Origin: an uncultured bacterium
GTDB lineage: Bacteria > Verrucomicrobiota > Kiritimatiellia > RFP12 > UBA1067
Assembly: GCA_902779075.1 (NCBI GenBank)
Contig: CACZAK010000067.1
Coordinates: 1 to 26,627, forward strand
Length of the DNA: 26,627 nt
Reading direction: 5' to 3'
Shown here: piece by piece, positions 1-7,819 of the stretch
Layout: every line of letters starts with the position of its first letter
How positions within the stretch are numbered: position 1 is the first letter of the stretch
The notes under the pieces: model-generated
What the model saw: the letters and a program-made list of their open reading frames with translations, nothing else
Databases searched by the model: none
What the model was told of the DNA's origin: nothing
Translations under genes and position numbers: made by a program

Positions 1-1737
1 GTGGCCGAGAAGGTCGAGAGGCCTGTGGTGGCAGAGGCACCTGTGGTGGTCGAGGGGGTTGTGACGCCCGTGGTGGCTGAGGCACCGGTGGCGGTTGAGA
101 GGGGCGAGCGGGTTGTGACGCCCGTGGTGGCTAAGGCACCGGTAGCGGTCGAGCGGGTTGTGACGCCTGCGGTGGCTGAGGCACCTGTGGTGGTCGAGCG
201 GGTTGTGACGCCTGTTGTGGCTGAGGCACCTGTGTCGGTCGAGCGGGTTGTGACGCCTGTGGTGGCTGAGGCACCTGTGGCGGTCGAGCGGGTTGTGACG
301 TCTGCGGTAGCTGAGGTGCCTGTGGCGGTCGAGAGGGTTGTAACGCCTGTTGTGGCTGAGGCACCTGTGGCGGTTGAGCGGGTCGAGCGGGTTGTGACGC
401 CCGTGGTGGCTGAGGTGCCTGTGGCGGTCGAGCGGGTCGAGCGGGTTGTGACGCCTGTGGTGGCTGAGGTGCCTGTGGCGGTCGAGAGGGTTGTGACGCC
501 TGTGGTGGCTGAGGCACCTGTGGCGGTCGAGCGGGTTGTGACGCCTGCGGTGGCTGAGTTGCCTACGGTGGCTACCGATGAAGAGCAAGTAGTGCCGAAT
601 GCCGAGGTCGGAAATCTCGGAAATTCCGGTGCCAAGGCTCCTGATTATGTGGCTTCAGCAGTTCCGCACTTGGTGGGCGAGATGGCTGCGAAGGCCGAGA
701 CAACCAGGACAACCGAGACAACCAGGACAACCGAGACAACCAGGACAACCGAGACGACTGCGGCAAGCGCGACCATTCCGCTGGAGGGCGTTGCGGAGAG
801 GCCGGTGGTGGTCGAAAAGGTCGAGAGGCCTGTGGTGGTTGAGGTGCCTGTTGCGGTCGCGGCAAGCACGACCATTCCGCTGGAGGGCGTTGCAGAGAAG
901 CCTGTTGCGGTCGCGGCAAGCACGACCATTCCGCTGGAGGGTGTTGCAGAGAAGCCTGTTGCGGTCGCGGCAAGCACGACCATTCCGCTGGAGGGTGTTG
1001 CAGAGAAACCTGTGGCGGTCGCGGCAAGCACGACCATTCCGTTGGAGGGCGTTGCAGAGAAGCCTGTTGCGGTCGCGGCAAGCACGACCCTCCCGCTAGA
1101 GGGCGTGGTGGAGAAGCCGGTGGTAGTCGAGAAGGTTGTGACGCCTGTGGTGGTTGAGGTTGCTGTGGCGGTCGCGGCAAGCACGACCGTACAGCAGGTT
1201 GCGGCAAGCACGACCGTACAGCAGGTCGTGGCAAGCTCGACTATCCCACTGGAGGGTGATGCGCGAAAGTTGCCGAAGGATAATGGCGTTCGTGTAGCGG
1301 ATGATGTCGTGGTGCGGAGCGAAGCCACTTCTTCAGATGATGCCGAACCGCAGGTTATTGACTTTAGGAATGTTTTAATCCAGCCGTCGCAGGGCGGCGT
1401 CGATGGCGTGGCCATCGAGAAGAGGGTTTTCACTCCAGCACAGGTACTTGTCGATGCTGCGGCCGCCGTGGCGGACACGATCACGGTGTCACCGGAGGTG
1501 TTGCGCGGTGCGAGCGAGATTGAGGTGCAACTGCGTTCCGACGTGTTGGAAGGCACGGTCATCCGCATATCCACCACCGAGGCGGGAAAGATGAGCATCC
1601 AGTTCACGCCCGCGACGGCGGAAGTGGCGGCGCTGCTTGAGAAATGTACGCCGCAGCTCGTGGCCTACTTGTCCGAGCGCGTACACGGTTTCAGCGTTTC
1701 GGTCAATGTGAAGCGCGACGACAAGTTGAAAGGGTGA
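1..1737 (+). CDS. sctP: Type III secretion needle-length regulator, SctP/FliK-like (5' end outside window)
   Basis: The frame is open from base 1 and begins inside repeat-like sequence, so the real start probably lies upstream. Most of the 578 visible residues are low-complexity repeats: about eleven copies of a 15-residue unit (consensus VVTPVVAEAPVAVER), three TTRTTE units, and five 18-residue units (AASTTIPLEGVAEKPVAV). The last ~125 residues are ordinary protein. Residues ~506-570, with a 'GTVIRISTTEAGKMSIQFTP' stretch followed by an amphipathic helix, resemble the C-terminal substrate-switch domain of FliK/SctP proteins (Flg_hook type). These proteins act as molecular rulers that set needle or hook length and then switch export specificity. 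The stop codon overlaps the ATG of the sctQ-like gene by one base (TGATG), and sctR and sctS follow, which supports the assignment. Family assignment rests on the C-terminal domain and context; the repeats have no recognisable fold. A flagellar FliK is less likely because the downstream genes are of SctR/SctS type. Confidence 0.72.
   Translation: MAEKVERPVVAEAPVVVEGVVTPVVAEAPVAVERGERVVTPVVAKAPVAVERVVTPAVAEAPVVVERVVTPVVAEAPVSVERVVTPVVAEAPVAVERVVTSAVAEVPVAVERVVTPVVAEAPVAVERVERVVTPVVAEVPVAVERVERVVTPVVAEVPVAVERVVTPVVAEAPVAVERVVTPAVAELPTVATDEEQVVPNAEVGNLGNSGAKAPDYVASAVPHLVGEMAAKAETTRTTETTRTTETTRTTETTAASATIPLEGVAERPVVVEKVERPVVVEVPVAVAASTTIPLEGVAEKPVAVAASTTIPLEGVAEKPVAVAASTTIPLEGVAEKPVAVAASTTIPLEGVAEKPVAVAASTTLPLEGVVEKPVVVEKVVTPVVVEVAVAVAASTTVQQVAASTTVQQVVASSTIPLEGDARKLPKDNGVRVADDVVVRSEATSSDDAEPQVIDFRNVLIQPSQGGVDGVAIEKRVFTPAQVLVDAAAAVADTITVSPEVLRGASEIEVQLRSDVLEGTVIRISTTEAGKMSIQFTPATAEVAALLEKCTPQLVAYLSERVHGFSVSVNVKRDDKLKG
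58..564 (+). repeat. 45-bp in-frame tandem repeats encoding VVTPVVAEAPVAVER-like units
   Basis: About eleven imperfect 45-bp units run head to tail, three of them extended by an extra 9 bp (encoding VER or GER). Copies differ mostly by single substitutions such as A/V or P/S changes, so they are similar at both DNA and protein level. Unit lengths are multiples of three, so copy-number change preserves the reading frame. Confidence 0.92.
700..753 (+). repeat. Three perfect 18-bp tandem repeats encoding TTRTTE
   Basis: The unit ACAACCAGGACAACCGAG occurs three times without a mismatch. It lies in frame inside the sctP-like gene, between the two longer repeat blocks. Confidence 0.93.
859..1128 (+). 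repeat. Five 54-bp in-frame tandem repeats encoding AASTTIPLEGVAEKPVAV-like units
   Basis: Units start at 859, 913, 967, 1021 and 1075 with strict 54-bp spacing. The first four are almost identical; the fifth changes TTIP to TTLP and VAEK to VVEK. Degenerate STxxxxx units continue to about 1250. Confidence 0.92.
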
Positions 1738-2591
1738 TGAATGTGAAACCGATTGAACTACTTCAACAATTGGATGAATTCAAGGCGTTGACGCCTGCGG
1801 ACATCCTTTCGCATCCGGCCTGGAGTGTTCCGGTGACGTGGAACGAAGCCCCAGCGGCGTTGCGTGCGGACGCGGTGGAGACTTCCGAGACGATCAACCT
1901 CTCGGTGCGTCTTGGAAATGAGGACTGCGTGCTGGGGCTCGTGCCGTCCGAAGCCTTCCCCGAGCTGTCGGAGCTTTTTCCTTCGCGCGCCGAGGTGCCG
2001 TCGCCGATCATGCTCGCCGTAGTCGAGAAGGAGGCAGGGCCGCTTTTCCAGATGCTTGAAAACGCCTTGCGCAGGGAACTTTCCGTGCAGGGTCTCGCCG
2101 AAGCCCCCGTCGATGGAGCGCGCACATTTCAGGTCGGGGAGGCGGACGACTCGTCCGCATCCTCCCCCGCCTTCACCCTCACGCTCACCGATGCGCTGGT
2201 CCGCGAGCTGGGCGACCTGCGGCACCTTAATCCCGAGCATCCTTCGATTGCCGATGTCACGGTTCCGATGGAGGTGGCGTACGCGGTGTTCGACCTTTCC
2301 GTCGACGAGCTCGCCGGCCTCGCGCCGGGAGACTACCTGCTTCTGCCGGAGATGTCGGAAGAGAAGCCGGGGCGCGTGTGCCGTCCCGGTACGTTGCCGC
2401 CAGAACGTCTGCGGATCGTGGCCGCAGAACTGGCGAACGTGCCTTTTGCAACGGCGCTGCAGGATGACCTCCGCTGTGCGCCGGTTGGCACGGACGATCT
2501 CGTTCTCATGCAGGGCGAGCGCCGCATTGCCTCCGGGCGACTCTCGAAACTGGGCGAACAGCCCGCCTTTGCAGTGGAGGCGATATGCTGA
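1737..2591 (+). CDS. sctQ: Type III secretion cytoplasmic ring (C-ring/pod) protein SctQ-like
   Basis: The 284-residue product starts MNVKPIELL at an ATG that overlaps the upstream stop (TGATG). Longer in-frame starts upstream would run through the sctP-like gene and are rejected. The C-terminal third looks like a SpoA (FliN/SctQ) domain. It opens at about residue 178 with MEVAYAVFDLSVDELAGLAPGD and closes at 255-282 with DLVLMQGERRIASGRLSKLG followed by FAVEAI. An extra stretch of ~45 residues separates the two halves. SctQ builds the cytoplasmic sorting platform that presents substrates and ATPase to the export gate. The N-terminal half is divergent, as is usual for SctQ. The 7-bp overlap with sctR (ATGCTGA) implies translational coupling. 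Identity depends on both the SpoA-like end and the invariant position before sctR. Confidence 0.78.
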   Translation: MNVKPIELLQQLDEFKALTPADILSHPAWSVPVTWNEAPAALRADAVETSETINLSVRLGNEDCVLGLVPSEAFPELSELFPSRAEVPSPIMLAVVEKEAGPLFQMLENALRRELSVQGLAEAPVDGARTFQVGEADDSSASSPAFTLTLTDALVRELGDLRHLNPEHPSIADVTVPMEVAYAVFDLSVDELAGLAPGDYLLLPEMSEEKPGRVCRPGTLPPERLRIVAAELANVPFATALQDDLRCAPVGTDDLVLMQGERRIASGRLSKLGEQPAFAVEAIC

Positions 2592-3268
2592 ACACAGACC
2601 CGTTCGCGCTGATAGTCCTCTTCGTGGGGATGTCGCTCCTGCCGTTCGTGGCGATGGTGTCGACATGCTACCTTAAGATCGTGGTCGTGATGTCGCTCAT
2701 CCGCAACGCGCTGGGCGTGCAGTCCATTCCGCCGAACATGGTCATCAACGCCCTCGCGCTGATCCTCACGTTCTACGTGATGTCGCCGATCGCGTCGAAG
2801 AGCTGGGACATACTTCAGGAGGGTCTGAGGAACAACAAGCCGGAGGTCATCTACAGGACGGACCTGGCGTCGCAAGCCGCCGAGCCGTTCCGCGAGTTCC
2901 TGTCGAAGAACACGGCCGACCAGCACCGAGCGTTCTTCGTGCGCACGGCAGAGAGGCTTTGGGCGAAGGAGGAGGTGGACGAGTCCGGCAACACGGTGAA
3001 GGTGCCGGCGAAGGTGGACGAGCATAGTTTCTTCATCCTTGTGCCGAGCTTCTGCGTGTCGGAGCTGACGCGCGCGTTCCAGATCGGCTTCCTCGTGTAC
3101 CTTCCGTTCATCGCGATCGACATCATCGTTTCCAACATCCTGCTCGCCATGGGCATGATGATGGTGTCGCCGGTCACGATCTCGCTGCCGTTCAAGCTGC
3201 TGCTGTTCGTCATGGTAAACGGATGGGCGCGCCTCGTACAGGGACTGGTCCAGTCATACGTCCACTAA
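2585..3268 (+). CDS. sctR: Type III secretion export-gate protein SctR (YscR/FliP family)
   Basis: The 227-residue inner-membrane protein matches the SctR family over its whole length. Recognisable blocks are LLPFVAMVSTCYLKIVVVMS (residues ~19-38), NALGVQSIPPNMVINALALI (41-60), and a C-terminal region with ELTRAFQIGFLVYLPFIAID then SNILLAMGMMMVSPVTISLP. Four membrane segments are expected, with a soluble loop at ~70-145. SctR forms the pentameric core of the export gate with SctS and SctT. The 'NALGVQxIPPNMV' wording is typical of virulence-type SctR and differs from flagellar FliP. The start overlaps the end of sctQ, and sctS follows after 13 bp. Confidence 0.95.
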   Translation: MLNTDPFALIVLFVGMSLLPFVAMVSTCYLKIVVVMSLIRNALGVQSIPPNMVINALALILTFYVMSPIASKSWDILQEGLRNNKPEVIYRTDLASQAAEPFREFLSKNTADQHRAFFVRTAERLWAKEEVDESGNTVKVPAKVDEHSFFILVPSFCVSELTRAFQIGFLVYLPFIAIDIIVSNILLAMGMMMVSPVTISLPFKLLLFVMVNGWARLVQGLVQSYVH

Positions 3269-3281
3269 GGAGTCCGCCGCC

Positions 3282-3551
3282 ATGTACGAAGCCCAGCTCC
3301 TAGACTACGCGCAGACGACGCTGATCCTCGTCCTGAAGCTCTCGATGATCCCGATCGTCGTGGCTACGGTGATCGGCCTCCTCGTGTCGCTGCTCCAGGC
3401 GCTGACGCAGATACAGGAGCAGACGCTCGGCTTCGCCGTGAAGCTCATCGCGATCTCGCTGACCATCATGCTGGCGGCCCACTGGATGGGCGGCGAGCTG
3501 CTGTTGTTCACCAACGACATCTTCATCAACTTCCCGTTTGTGGCGCGCTAG
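3282..3551 (+). CDS. sctS: Type III secretion export-gate protein SctS (YscS/FliQ family)
   Basis: This 89-residue protein has the family's usual size and two hydrophobic hairpin segments (about residues 13-35 and 48-72). The block LLVSLLQALTQIQEQTLGFA followed by VKLIAISLTIMLAAHWMGGE is diagnostic for SctS/FliQ. An AGGAG-like ribosome site (aaggagtccg) precedes the ATG. SctS packs around SctR in the export gate. In most systems sctT comes next; here a sigma factor starts 10 bp after the stop. Confidence 0.95.
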   Translation: MYEAQLLDYAQTTLILVLKLSMIPIVVATVIGLLVSLLQALTQIQEQTLGFAVKLIAISLTIMLAAHWMGGELLLFTNDIFINFPFVAR

Positions 3552-3561
3552 GGAGAAGGCC

Positions 3562-4056
3562 ATGACCATCGAAGAGCACTACAACGCAATCGCACCGAAG
3601 CTGACGAGCTACCTCGTGGGCGTGGGGACGGACTACCACGCGGCCTGCGACATCGTGCAGGAGACGTTCCTCCGCCTCTGGAAGAAGCGCGACGAGCTCA
3701 CGGACGACCCCGCCCAGGTGAGCGGCTACGTCTACACGATCGCCCGCCACCTGCGGGCCGACCGTCTCCGCCGGCAGTCGCGCGAGACGCTGCAGGAGGA
3801 GATCACGGACGAGGACGCCGGCGCCGTGATGCCGTCCGACACGGGCGCCACCGACGCCGCCTACCTCCGCCGCCGCCTGAACGACGCGCTCGCGCAGCTG
3901 CCTCCGCTCGTGCGCGAGGCCTTCTCGCTGTTCCAGATATCCGAGCTATCCGTGCGCGAGATCGCCCGTATCACGGGCGCGACCGAGAACCTCGTGAAGG
4001 TCCGCGTACACCGCGCGAAGATGAAACTCCGCGAGCTGCTCGCTGACGTGGCGTAG
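3562..4056 (+). CDS. ECF-type RNA polymerase sigma factor (sigma-70 family)
   Basis: The 164-residue protein contains a sigma region 2 (residues ~11-72, including CDIVQETFLRLWKKR and YVYTIARHLRADRLRR) and a region 4 helix-turn-helix (~105-160, LPPLVREAFSLFQISELSVR then EIARITGATENLVKVRVHRA). There is no region 3, as in ECF sigma factors. ATG 3562 was chosen because GGGAGAAGG lies just upstream and the fold begins directly; an earlier in-frame start at 3538 overlaps sctS. No anti-sigma gene is adjacent. Its place at the end of a type III operon suggests it may control secretion genes, by analogy with HrpL-type sigma factors, but this is inference. Confidence 0.9.
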   Translation: MTIEEHYNAIAPKLTSYLVGVGTDYHAACDIVQETFLRLWKKRDELTDDPAQVSGYVYTIARHLRADRLRRQSRETLQEEITDEDAGAVMPSDTGATDAAYLRRRLNDALAQLPPLVREAFSLFQISELSVREIARITGATENLVKVRVHRAKMKLRELLADVA

Positions 4057-4086
4057 GTGTCCAGAATTTCCTTCTCCTTTTTCCCC

Positions 4087-4115
4087 TTGCGCGCGGGTGA
4101 GCGCTGGGGTATAAT
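4087..4115 (+). promoter_or_regulatory. Sigma-70-type promoter of the gspF/pseudopilin operon
   Basis: TTGCGC (4087-4092) is separated by exactly 17 bp from a perfect TATAAT (4110-4115). The expected transcription start is near 4122, about 30 bp before the gspF ATG. It marks the end of the type III operon. Confidence 0.75.
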
Positions 4116-4150
4116 ATGAACCGTCCTAGAAACCAACCGAGGCATCCATA

Positions 4151-5458
4151 ATGGCGACATTCCAGTTTATCGCAAAAAACAGCGCGGGCCAGGAGCAGCG
4201 CGGAACGATTGAGGCGGGCGACCGCGCAGGCGCGATCGCGGCCATCCGCGCGCAGAACTTGATGCCCACCGCACTGGGCGAGGTGAAGGGCGGCAGTGCG
4301 CCGGCGCCTGCGAAGTCCGCGAAGAAGCCCGCGAAGGCCCCTGCGGCCTCCGGGAAGAAGAAAGGCTTCGGGCAGATGGAGATCAAGCTGCCGGCGTTCA
4401 TGCGCGGCCGCGTGAAGCCGAAGGACCTCACTACCTTCACCCGCCAGCTCGCCACGCTGGTGAACGCGGGCCTGCCGCTCATGCGCTGCATCGAGGTGAT
4501 GAAGAAGCAGAAGATGGCCCCTGCGATGAAGGACTGCCTCGACGGCATCTCGGAGGGTATCGCCGGCGGCGCCACGTTCTCGGAGTCGCTCACGGCCTAC
4601 CCGAAGATCTTCGACAACCTCTACATCAACATGGTGAAGGCCGGCGAGGCGGGCGGTGTGTTGGAAGTGGTGCTGAACCGTCTGGCGGAGTTCGCCGAGA
4701 AGGCCCAGAAGATCAAGAACAAGGTGAAGGGCGCCATGATCTACCCGGCGGTGGTTCTCACGGCCGCCATCGGCATCACGGCGTTCCTGCTCCTCACGGT
4801 GATCCCGAAGTTCAAGCAGGTGTTCGACGACCTCCTCGGCGGCGCGGAGCTGCCGCCCATCACGCAGTTCGTCATGGGCCTCGCCGACTTCGTGGAGAAC
4901 AACGGCCTCATGGTGGGCGCGGGGGTCGTGGCCCTGGTGGTTGCCAAGAAGCTGATAGCGAAGACGGAGAAGGGCGCGTATGTGTTCGACAAGATCAGGC
5001 TCAAGCTGCCGGTCATAGGCTCGCTCGTTAGCCGCACGGCGATCGGACAGTTCTCCCGTACGCTCGGCACGCTGCTTTCGTCCGGCGTGCCCATCCTTCA
5101 GGCGCTCGTGATCGTGCGCGATACCACTGCGAACCGTGTGGTGCGCCGTGCGGTGCAGACCGTGCATGACGCGGTGAAGGAGGGTGAATCGATGACGGAC
5201 CCGCTCGCGTCGTCCGGCGTGTTCCCGCCGATGGTCGTCTCGATGGTGCAGGTGGGCGAGGAGACGGGTGCGTTGCCGGACATGCTCACGCGCATCGCGA
5301 ACACGTACGACGACGAGGTGGACAACGCGGTTGCTGGCCTCACGTCGGCGATCGAACCGGCGCTGATCATCTTCCTCGCGGTGGTCGTGGGCACGATCGT
5401 CATCGCCATGTTCCTCCCGATGATCAAGATCATCTCCACAGTGTCCGCCGCCGGCTAA
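4151..5458 (+). CDS. gspF: Type II secretion / type IV pilus inner-membrane platform protein GspF
   Basis: The 435-residue product has the GspF/PilC layout. A small N-terminal cytoplasmic domain (FQFIAKNSAGQEQRGTIEAG, residues ~5-45) is followed by a Lys/Ala/Pro linker (47-72). Two repeated GspF domains follow, the first opening at ~93 with TTFTRQLATLVNAGLPLMRC and the second at ~300 with IGQFSRTLGTLLSSGVPILQ. Each ends in membrane helices, and the last helix lies near the C-terminus (ALIIFLAVVVGTIVIAMFLP). GspF couples the assembly ATPase to pseudopilin polymerisation. It is the only classical machinery component here; the ATPase, secretin and prepilin peptidase must be encoded elsewhere. 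The first prepilin-like gene starts 11 bp after the stop. Confidence 0.95.
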   Translation: MATFQFIAKNSAGQEQRGTIEAGDRAGAIAAIRAQNLMPTALGEVKGGSAPAPAKSAKKPAKAPAASGKKKGFGQMEIKLPAFMRGRVKPKDLTTFTRQLATLVNAGLPLMRCIEVMKKQKMAPAMKDCLDGISEGIAGGATFSESLTAYPKIFDNLYINMVKAGEAGGVLEVVLNRLAEFAEKAQKIKNKVKGAMIYPAVVLTAAIGITAFLLLTVIPKFKQVFDDLLGGAELPPITQFVMGLADFVENNGLMVGAGVVALVVAKKLIAKTEKGAYVFDKIRLKLPVIGSLVSRTAIGQFSRTLGTLLSSGVPILQALVIVRDTTANRVVRRAVQTVHDAVKEGESMTDPLASSGVFPPMVVSMVQVGEETGALPDMLTRIANTYDDEVDNAVAGLTSAIEPALIIFLAVVVGTIVIAMFLPMIKIISTVSAAG

Positions 5459-5469
5459 AAGAGGTGCGC

Positions 5470-6582
5470 ATGAAGAAGAGTGGTTTCACGCTGATCGAGC
5501 TCCTGATCGTGACGGTGGTGATCGTCACGCTCATGGGGCTCGTGTTCCGCCTGGCGGGTTCGGGCAGCGATTCCTGGGCGCGCGCGGAAACGATCTCGCG
5601 CCTGCAGAAGCTCTCCAATGCGCTGGGCGGCTACTACGCGGCGTTCGGAAGCTATCCGCCAGTGCCGCTCCAGGGGCGTAGCCGCGACATCTACACGCAA
5701 GTGGACTCCCACGAATCGATGGGGTACGGAATCCAGTATTCGCCCGAGCATCGCAACGAATCGCTCAACAAGAACCAGATCGAGGCGGCCTGCCGCGCAC
5801 AGCCGGTCGCCGCCATCTGCCCCTACCGTCCGGGCGGGGCAGAGGACATCACCATACAGACGTTGTGCCAGGTGTTGCATCTCCCGAAAGTATACAAAGC
5901 CATCGACCACTACGGCCCGTTCACAAATAAGGACTCCCCGAACTGGTCCGAAAACCAGGTGTTCATGTTCGGGCTCATGTCTTTCCTGCTTCCCCGCTAC
6001 CAGTTCATGCTTGACGGGGAGGATAACATCTACACAGACCATCCAGATGGCCCGTGGGAGTCGAACAACCGTCTCCCGATTCTCATGAACGGGGAGCGCA
6101 AGAACGACTGGGGTGAGTTGCGGGGAGAACTTGGGGTGAAAAGCACGCAGAGCGAAACAAGCTCCGTTTCCGACCCAAGATACAGGGTAATGCTCGAGAA
6201 CCTGCCGTCGCAGGCCGTCTGTGCCCGATGGATGCCAAACTTTGCGGGCATAGTGATCACCACCCCTGTCGCCAGCCACACGACGTTCTTCGGCGTGGAT
6301 ACGCATGACCCCCACGAATACAACCAGGGGGCCTCTAAGTGGTGCATCATCGGTCCGGGCACCGCCGGCGGCGAGCCCATCTACGCCCAGATGAAGAAAA
6401 CGGTTGCCGACGGATGGGGCGAGGAGTTCTACTACTACTCGCCGCCGCCCTACCAGAGCTATCAGCTCTGGTCGTCAGGTCCGAACAAACGCACTTACCC
6501 GCCGTGGATGGAAAAGGTGTCGGGCAAGGAGAAGACAATCAACAGCTGGATCGCCGACGATATCAAGGTTGGCGACAAGTAA
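5470..6582 (+). CDS. Large prepilin-like protein (GspG-like N-terminus)
   Basis: The product has 370 residues. A class III signal, KKSG|FTLIELLIVTVVIVTLMG, gives a cleavage after Gly5 with Phe at +1 and Glu at +5. ATG 5470 is preferred over GTG 5464 because GAGG at 5461-5464 forms its ribosome site. The mature part is much longer than a standard ~140-residue major pseudopilin. It keeps a GspG-like opening (LQKLSNALGGYYAAFGSYPP) and ending (WGEEFYYYSPPP ... YQLWSSGPN), with ~280 unfamiliar residues between. It is presumably processed by a prepilin peptidase and assembled on the GspF platform. The next gene begins 16 bp downstream behind AAGGAAGG. Exact role is unknown. Confidence 0.85.
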   Translation: MKKSGFTLIELLIVTVVIVTLMGLVFRLAGSGSDSWARAETISRLQKLSNALGGYYAAFGSYPPVPLQGRSRDIYTQVDSHESMGYGIQYSPEHRNESLNKNQIEAACRAQPVAAICPYRPGGAEDITIQTLCQVLHLPKVYKAIDHYGPFTNKDSPNWSENQVFMFGLMSFLLPRYQFMLDGEDNIYTDHPDGPWESNNRLPILMNGERKNDWGELRGELGVKSTQSETSSVSDPRYRVMLENLPSQAVCARWMPNFAGIVITTPVASHTTFFGVDTHDPHEYNQGASKWCIIGPGTAGGEPIYAQMKKTVADGWGEEFYYYSPPPYQSYQLWSSGPNKRTYPPWMEKVSGKEKTINSWIADDIKVGDK

Positions 6583-6598
6583 GGAAGGAAATCTGAAC

Positions 6599-7261
6599 AT
6601 GAAAAAGAGACAATCAGGCTTTACGCTTATCGAGATGCTGGTCGTCATCGGCATCATCGGCATTCTCGCCGCCGCGCTGTTCGGCGGCTACCGCTACGCG
6701 GTGAGGTCGGCACGCAAGGCGAAGGCGGTGGAGGCCGTGGCGAACGCCAAGGATGCGCTTGAGATGCTTTACCAAAAGGCTGAGGGCTGGCCGCCCACCC
6801 TGTTCAGATCGGCCAAGGGAGAACAGGGATTCCGCCTGATGGACGCGAACGTCGCGAAGTTGTTCTCCAAATACGGCCTCCTCGGCGTTGACATCAAGGG
6901 CGGCGTCCTGCGCGGCGTGGATCGGTGCGGAATCGCGGACCCGTGGGCGCAGGCGGTGCTCAAGCGCGACACCTCATCCAGCGGGGCCTCGCTCCTAACG
7001 CGCCCGGTGCCGTCCGGCGGCACTGTCCAGGACCACCTGATCTACTTTGCCGTGGATGAGGACGACGACGGGTTCGTCACGAGCGACGAGGGCGCACCGG
7101 TGAAAAAGATACGCGCTAAGGCCATTGCCTGGTGCGCCGGGGAGGACGGCGGCCTTGGCGACTGCAGCTCCGTCGCCGCGAAGAATGCACCCGCCAACGG
7201 GCGCACCATCACGAACGCTGACAATGTTTACAGCTGGCAGCGCGGGCAGGAGGAACGATGA
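6599..7261 (+). CDS. Prepilin-like protein with N-terminal methylation signal and acidic DxDxDG loop
   Basis: The 220-residue protein starts MKKRQSG|FTLIEMLVVIGIIGILAA, a textbook class III signal with Gly at -1 and Glu at +5. The ATG at 6599 sits behind AAGGAAGG; upstream in-frame sequence is a shadow of the previous gene. The globular part contains DEDDDGFVTSDEG near residues 163-175, an EF-hand-like acidic loop. GspG pseudopilins bind calcium through acidic C-terminal loops, so metal binding is plausible but unproven. Its stop overlaps the next start by 4 bp (ATGA). Confidence 0.87.
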   Translation: MKKRQSGFTLIEMLVVIGIIGILAAALFGGYRYAVRSARKAKAVEAVANAKDALEMLYQKAEGWPPTLFRSAKGEQGFRLMDANVAKLFSKYGLLGVDIKGGVLRGVDRCGIADPWAQAVLKRDTSSSGASLLTRPVPSGGTVQDHLIYFAVDEDDDGFVTSDEGAPVKKIRAKAIAWCAGEDGGLGDCSSVAAKNAPANGRTITNADNVYSWQRGQEER

Positions 7262-7797
7262 AGAGAAAGGGATTTACAATCATAGAGCTGCTGATGGTGG
7301 TCGCAATCATGGCGACCCTCCTTGGCATCATTACCACGGCGGTGTTCGCGTCCATCCGCCAGGCACGCGACCGGCGTACGCAGGCGATGAAGCAGACCAT
7401 TCAGAACGGCATTGCCGCATACCGGCAGCTGAAGGACAGGTGGCCCGGGGATCTGGAGGACCTGGCCAAGGATCCGCCGCAGTCCCGCGGTACCGTCATC
7501 ACCCTTAACACTGCGGAATACGACAGTGTCGTGCAGGAACTGCTCAAGGTTTCCGTGGGCAAAAACGTGAAAAACCGCGTGATGGACCCTGTCGGTTTGC
7601 TGATTATGGGAAAATCCGGTACTGACGGCAAGTCGAGCGGCGTGGAATTCCGCGCTGCCGCGCAGAAGAACGGCCCATACGCGAAGCGCATGTCCACAAG
7701 CGAGATGACCCTTGTGTACCAAGGCGGGAACGGAAAGGCACGCCGCTACAAGATCGTCTATAACACCGAAGCCGACTCGGTAACAGTAACGCAATGA
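7258..7797 (+). CDS. Prepilin-like protein (GspG/PilE-type)
   Basis: The 179-residue product opens with MKRKG|FTIIELLMVVAIMATLLG, giving cleavage after Gly5. It is followed by an amphipathic helix (AVFASIRQARDRRTQAMKQT) and an IAAYRQLKDRWPGDLEDL segment common in major-pseudopilin-like proteins. The start is coupled by ATGA overlap to the preceding prepilin gene. The C-terminal half has no family I can name. It is one of several paralogous minor or major pilins of the same putative filament. Confidence 0.86.
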   Translation: MKRKGFTIIELLMVVAIMATLLGIITTAVFASIRQARDRRTQAMKQTIQNGIAAYRQLKDRWPGDLEDLAKDPPQSRGTVITLNTAEYDSVVQELLKVSVGKNVKNRVMDPVGLLIMGKSGTDGKSSGVEFRAAAQKNGPYAKRMSTSEMTLVYQGGNGKARRYKIVYNTEADSVTVTQ

Positions 7798-7819
7798 CAA
7801 CGCAATCTGGAGTCCAGTA

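Noticed and set aside
131..1607. Long minus-strand open frames opposite the sctP-like gene (Pro/Gln- and Ser/Thr-rich)
   Set aside because: They are complements of the GC-rich tandem repeats; composition is not protein-like and no ribosome sites fit.
1644..1736. Upstream extension of sctQ
   Set aside because: It runs through the 3' end of the sctP-like gene in another frame; the coupled ATG at 1737 is the natural start.
2268..2591. Internal start producing a separate SctQ C-terminal protein, as known in several T3SS
   Set aside because: An in-frame ATG sits just before the SpoA-like region, but no ribosome site precedes it.
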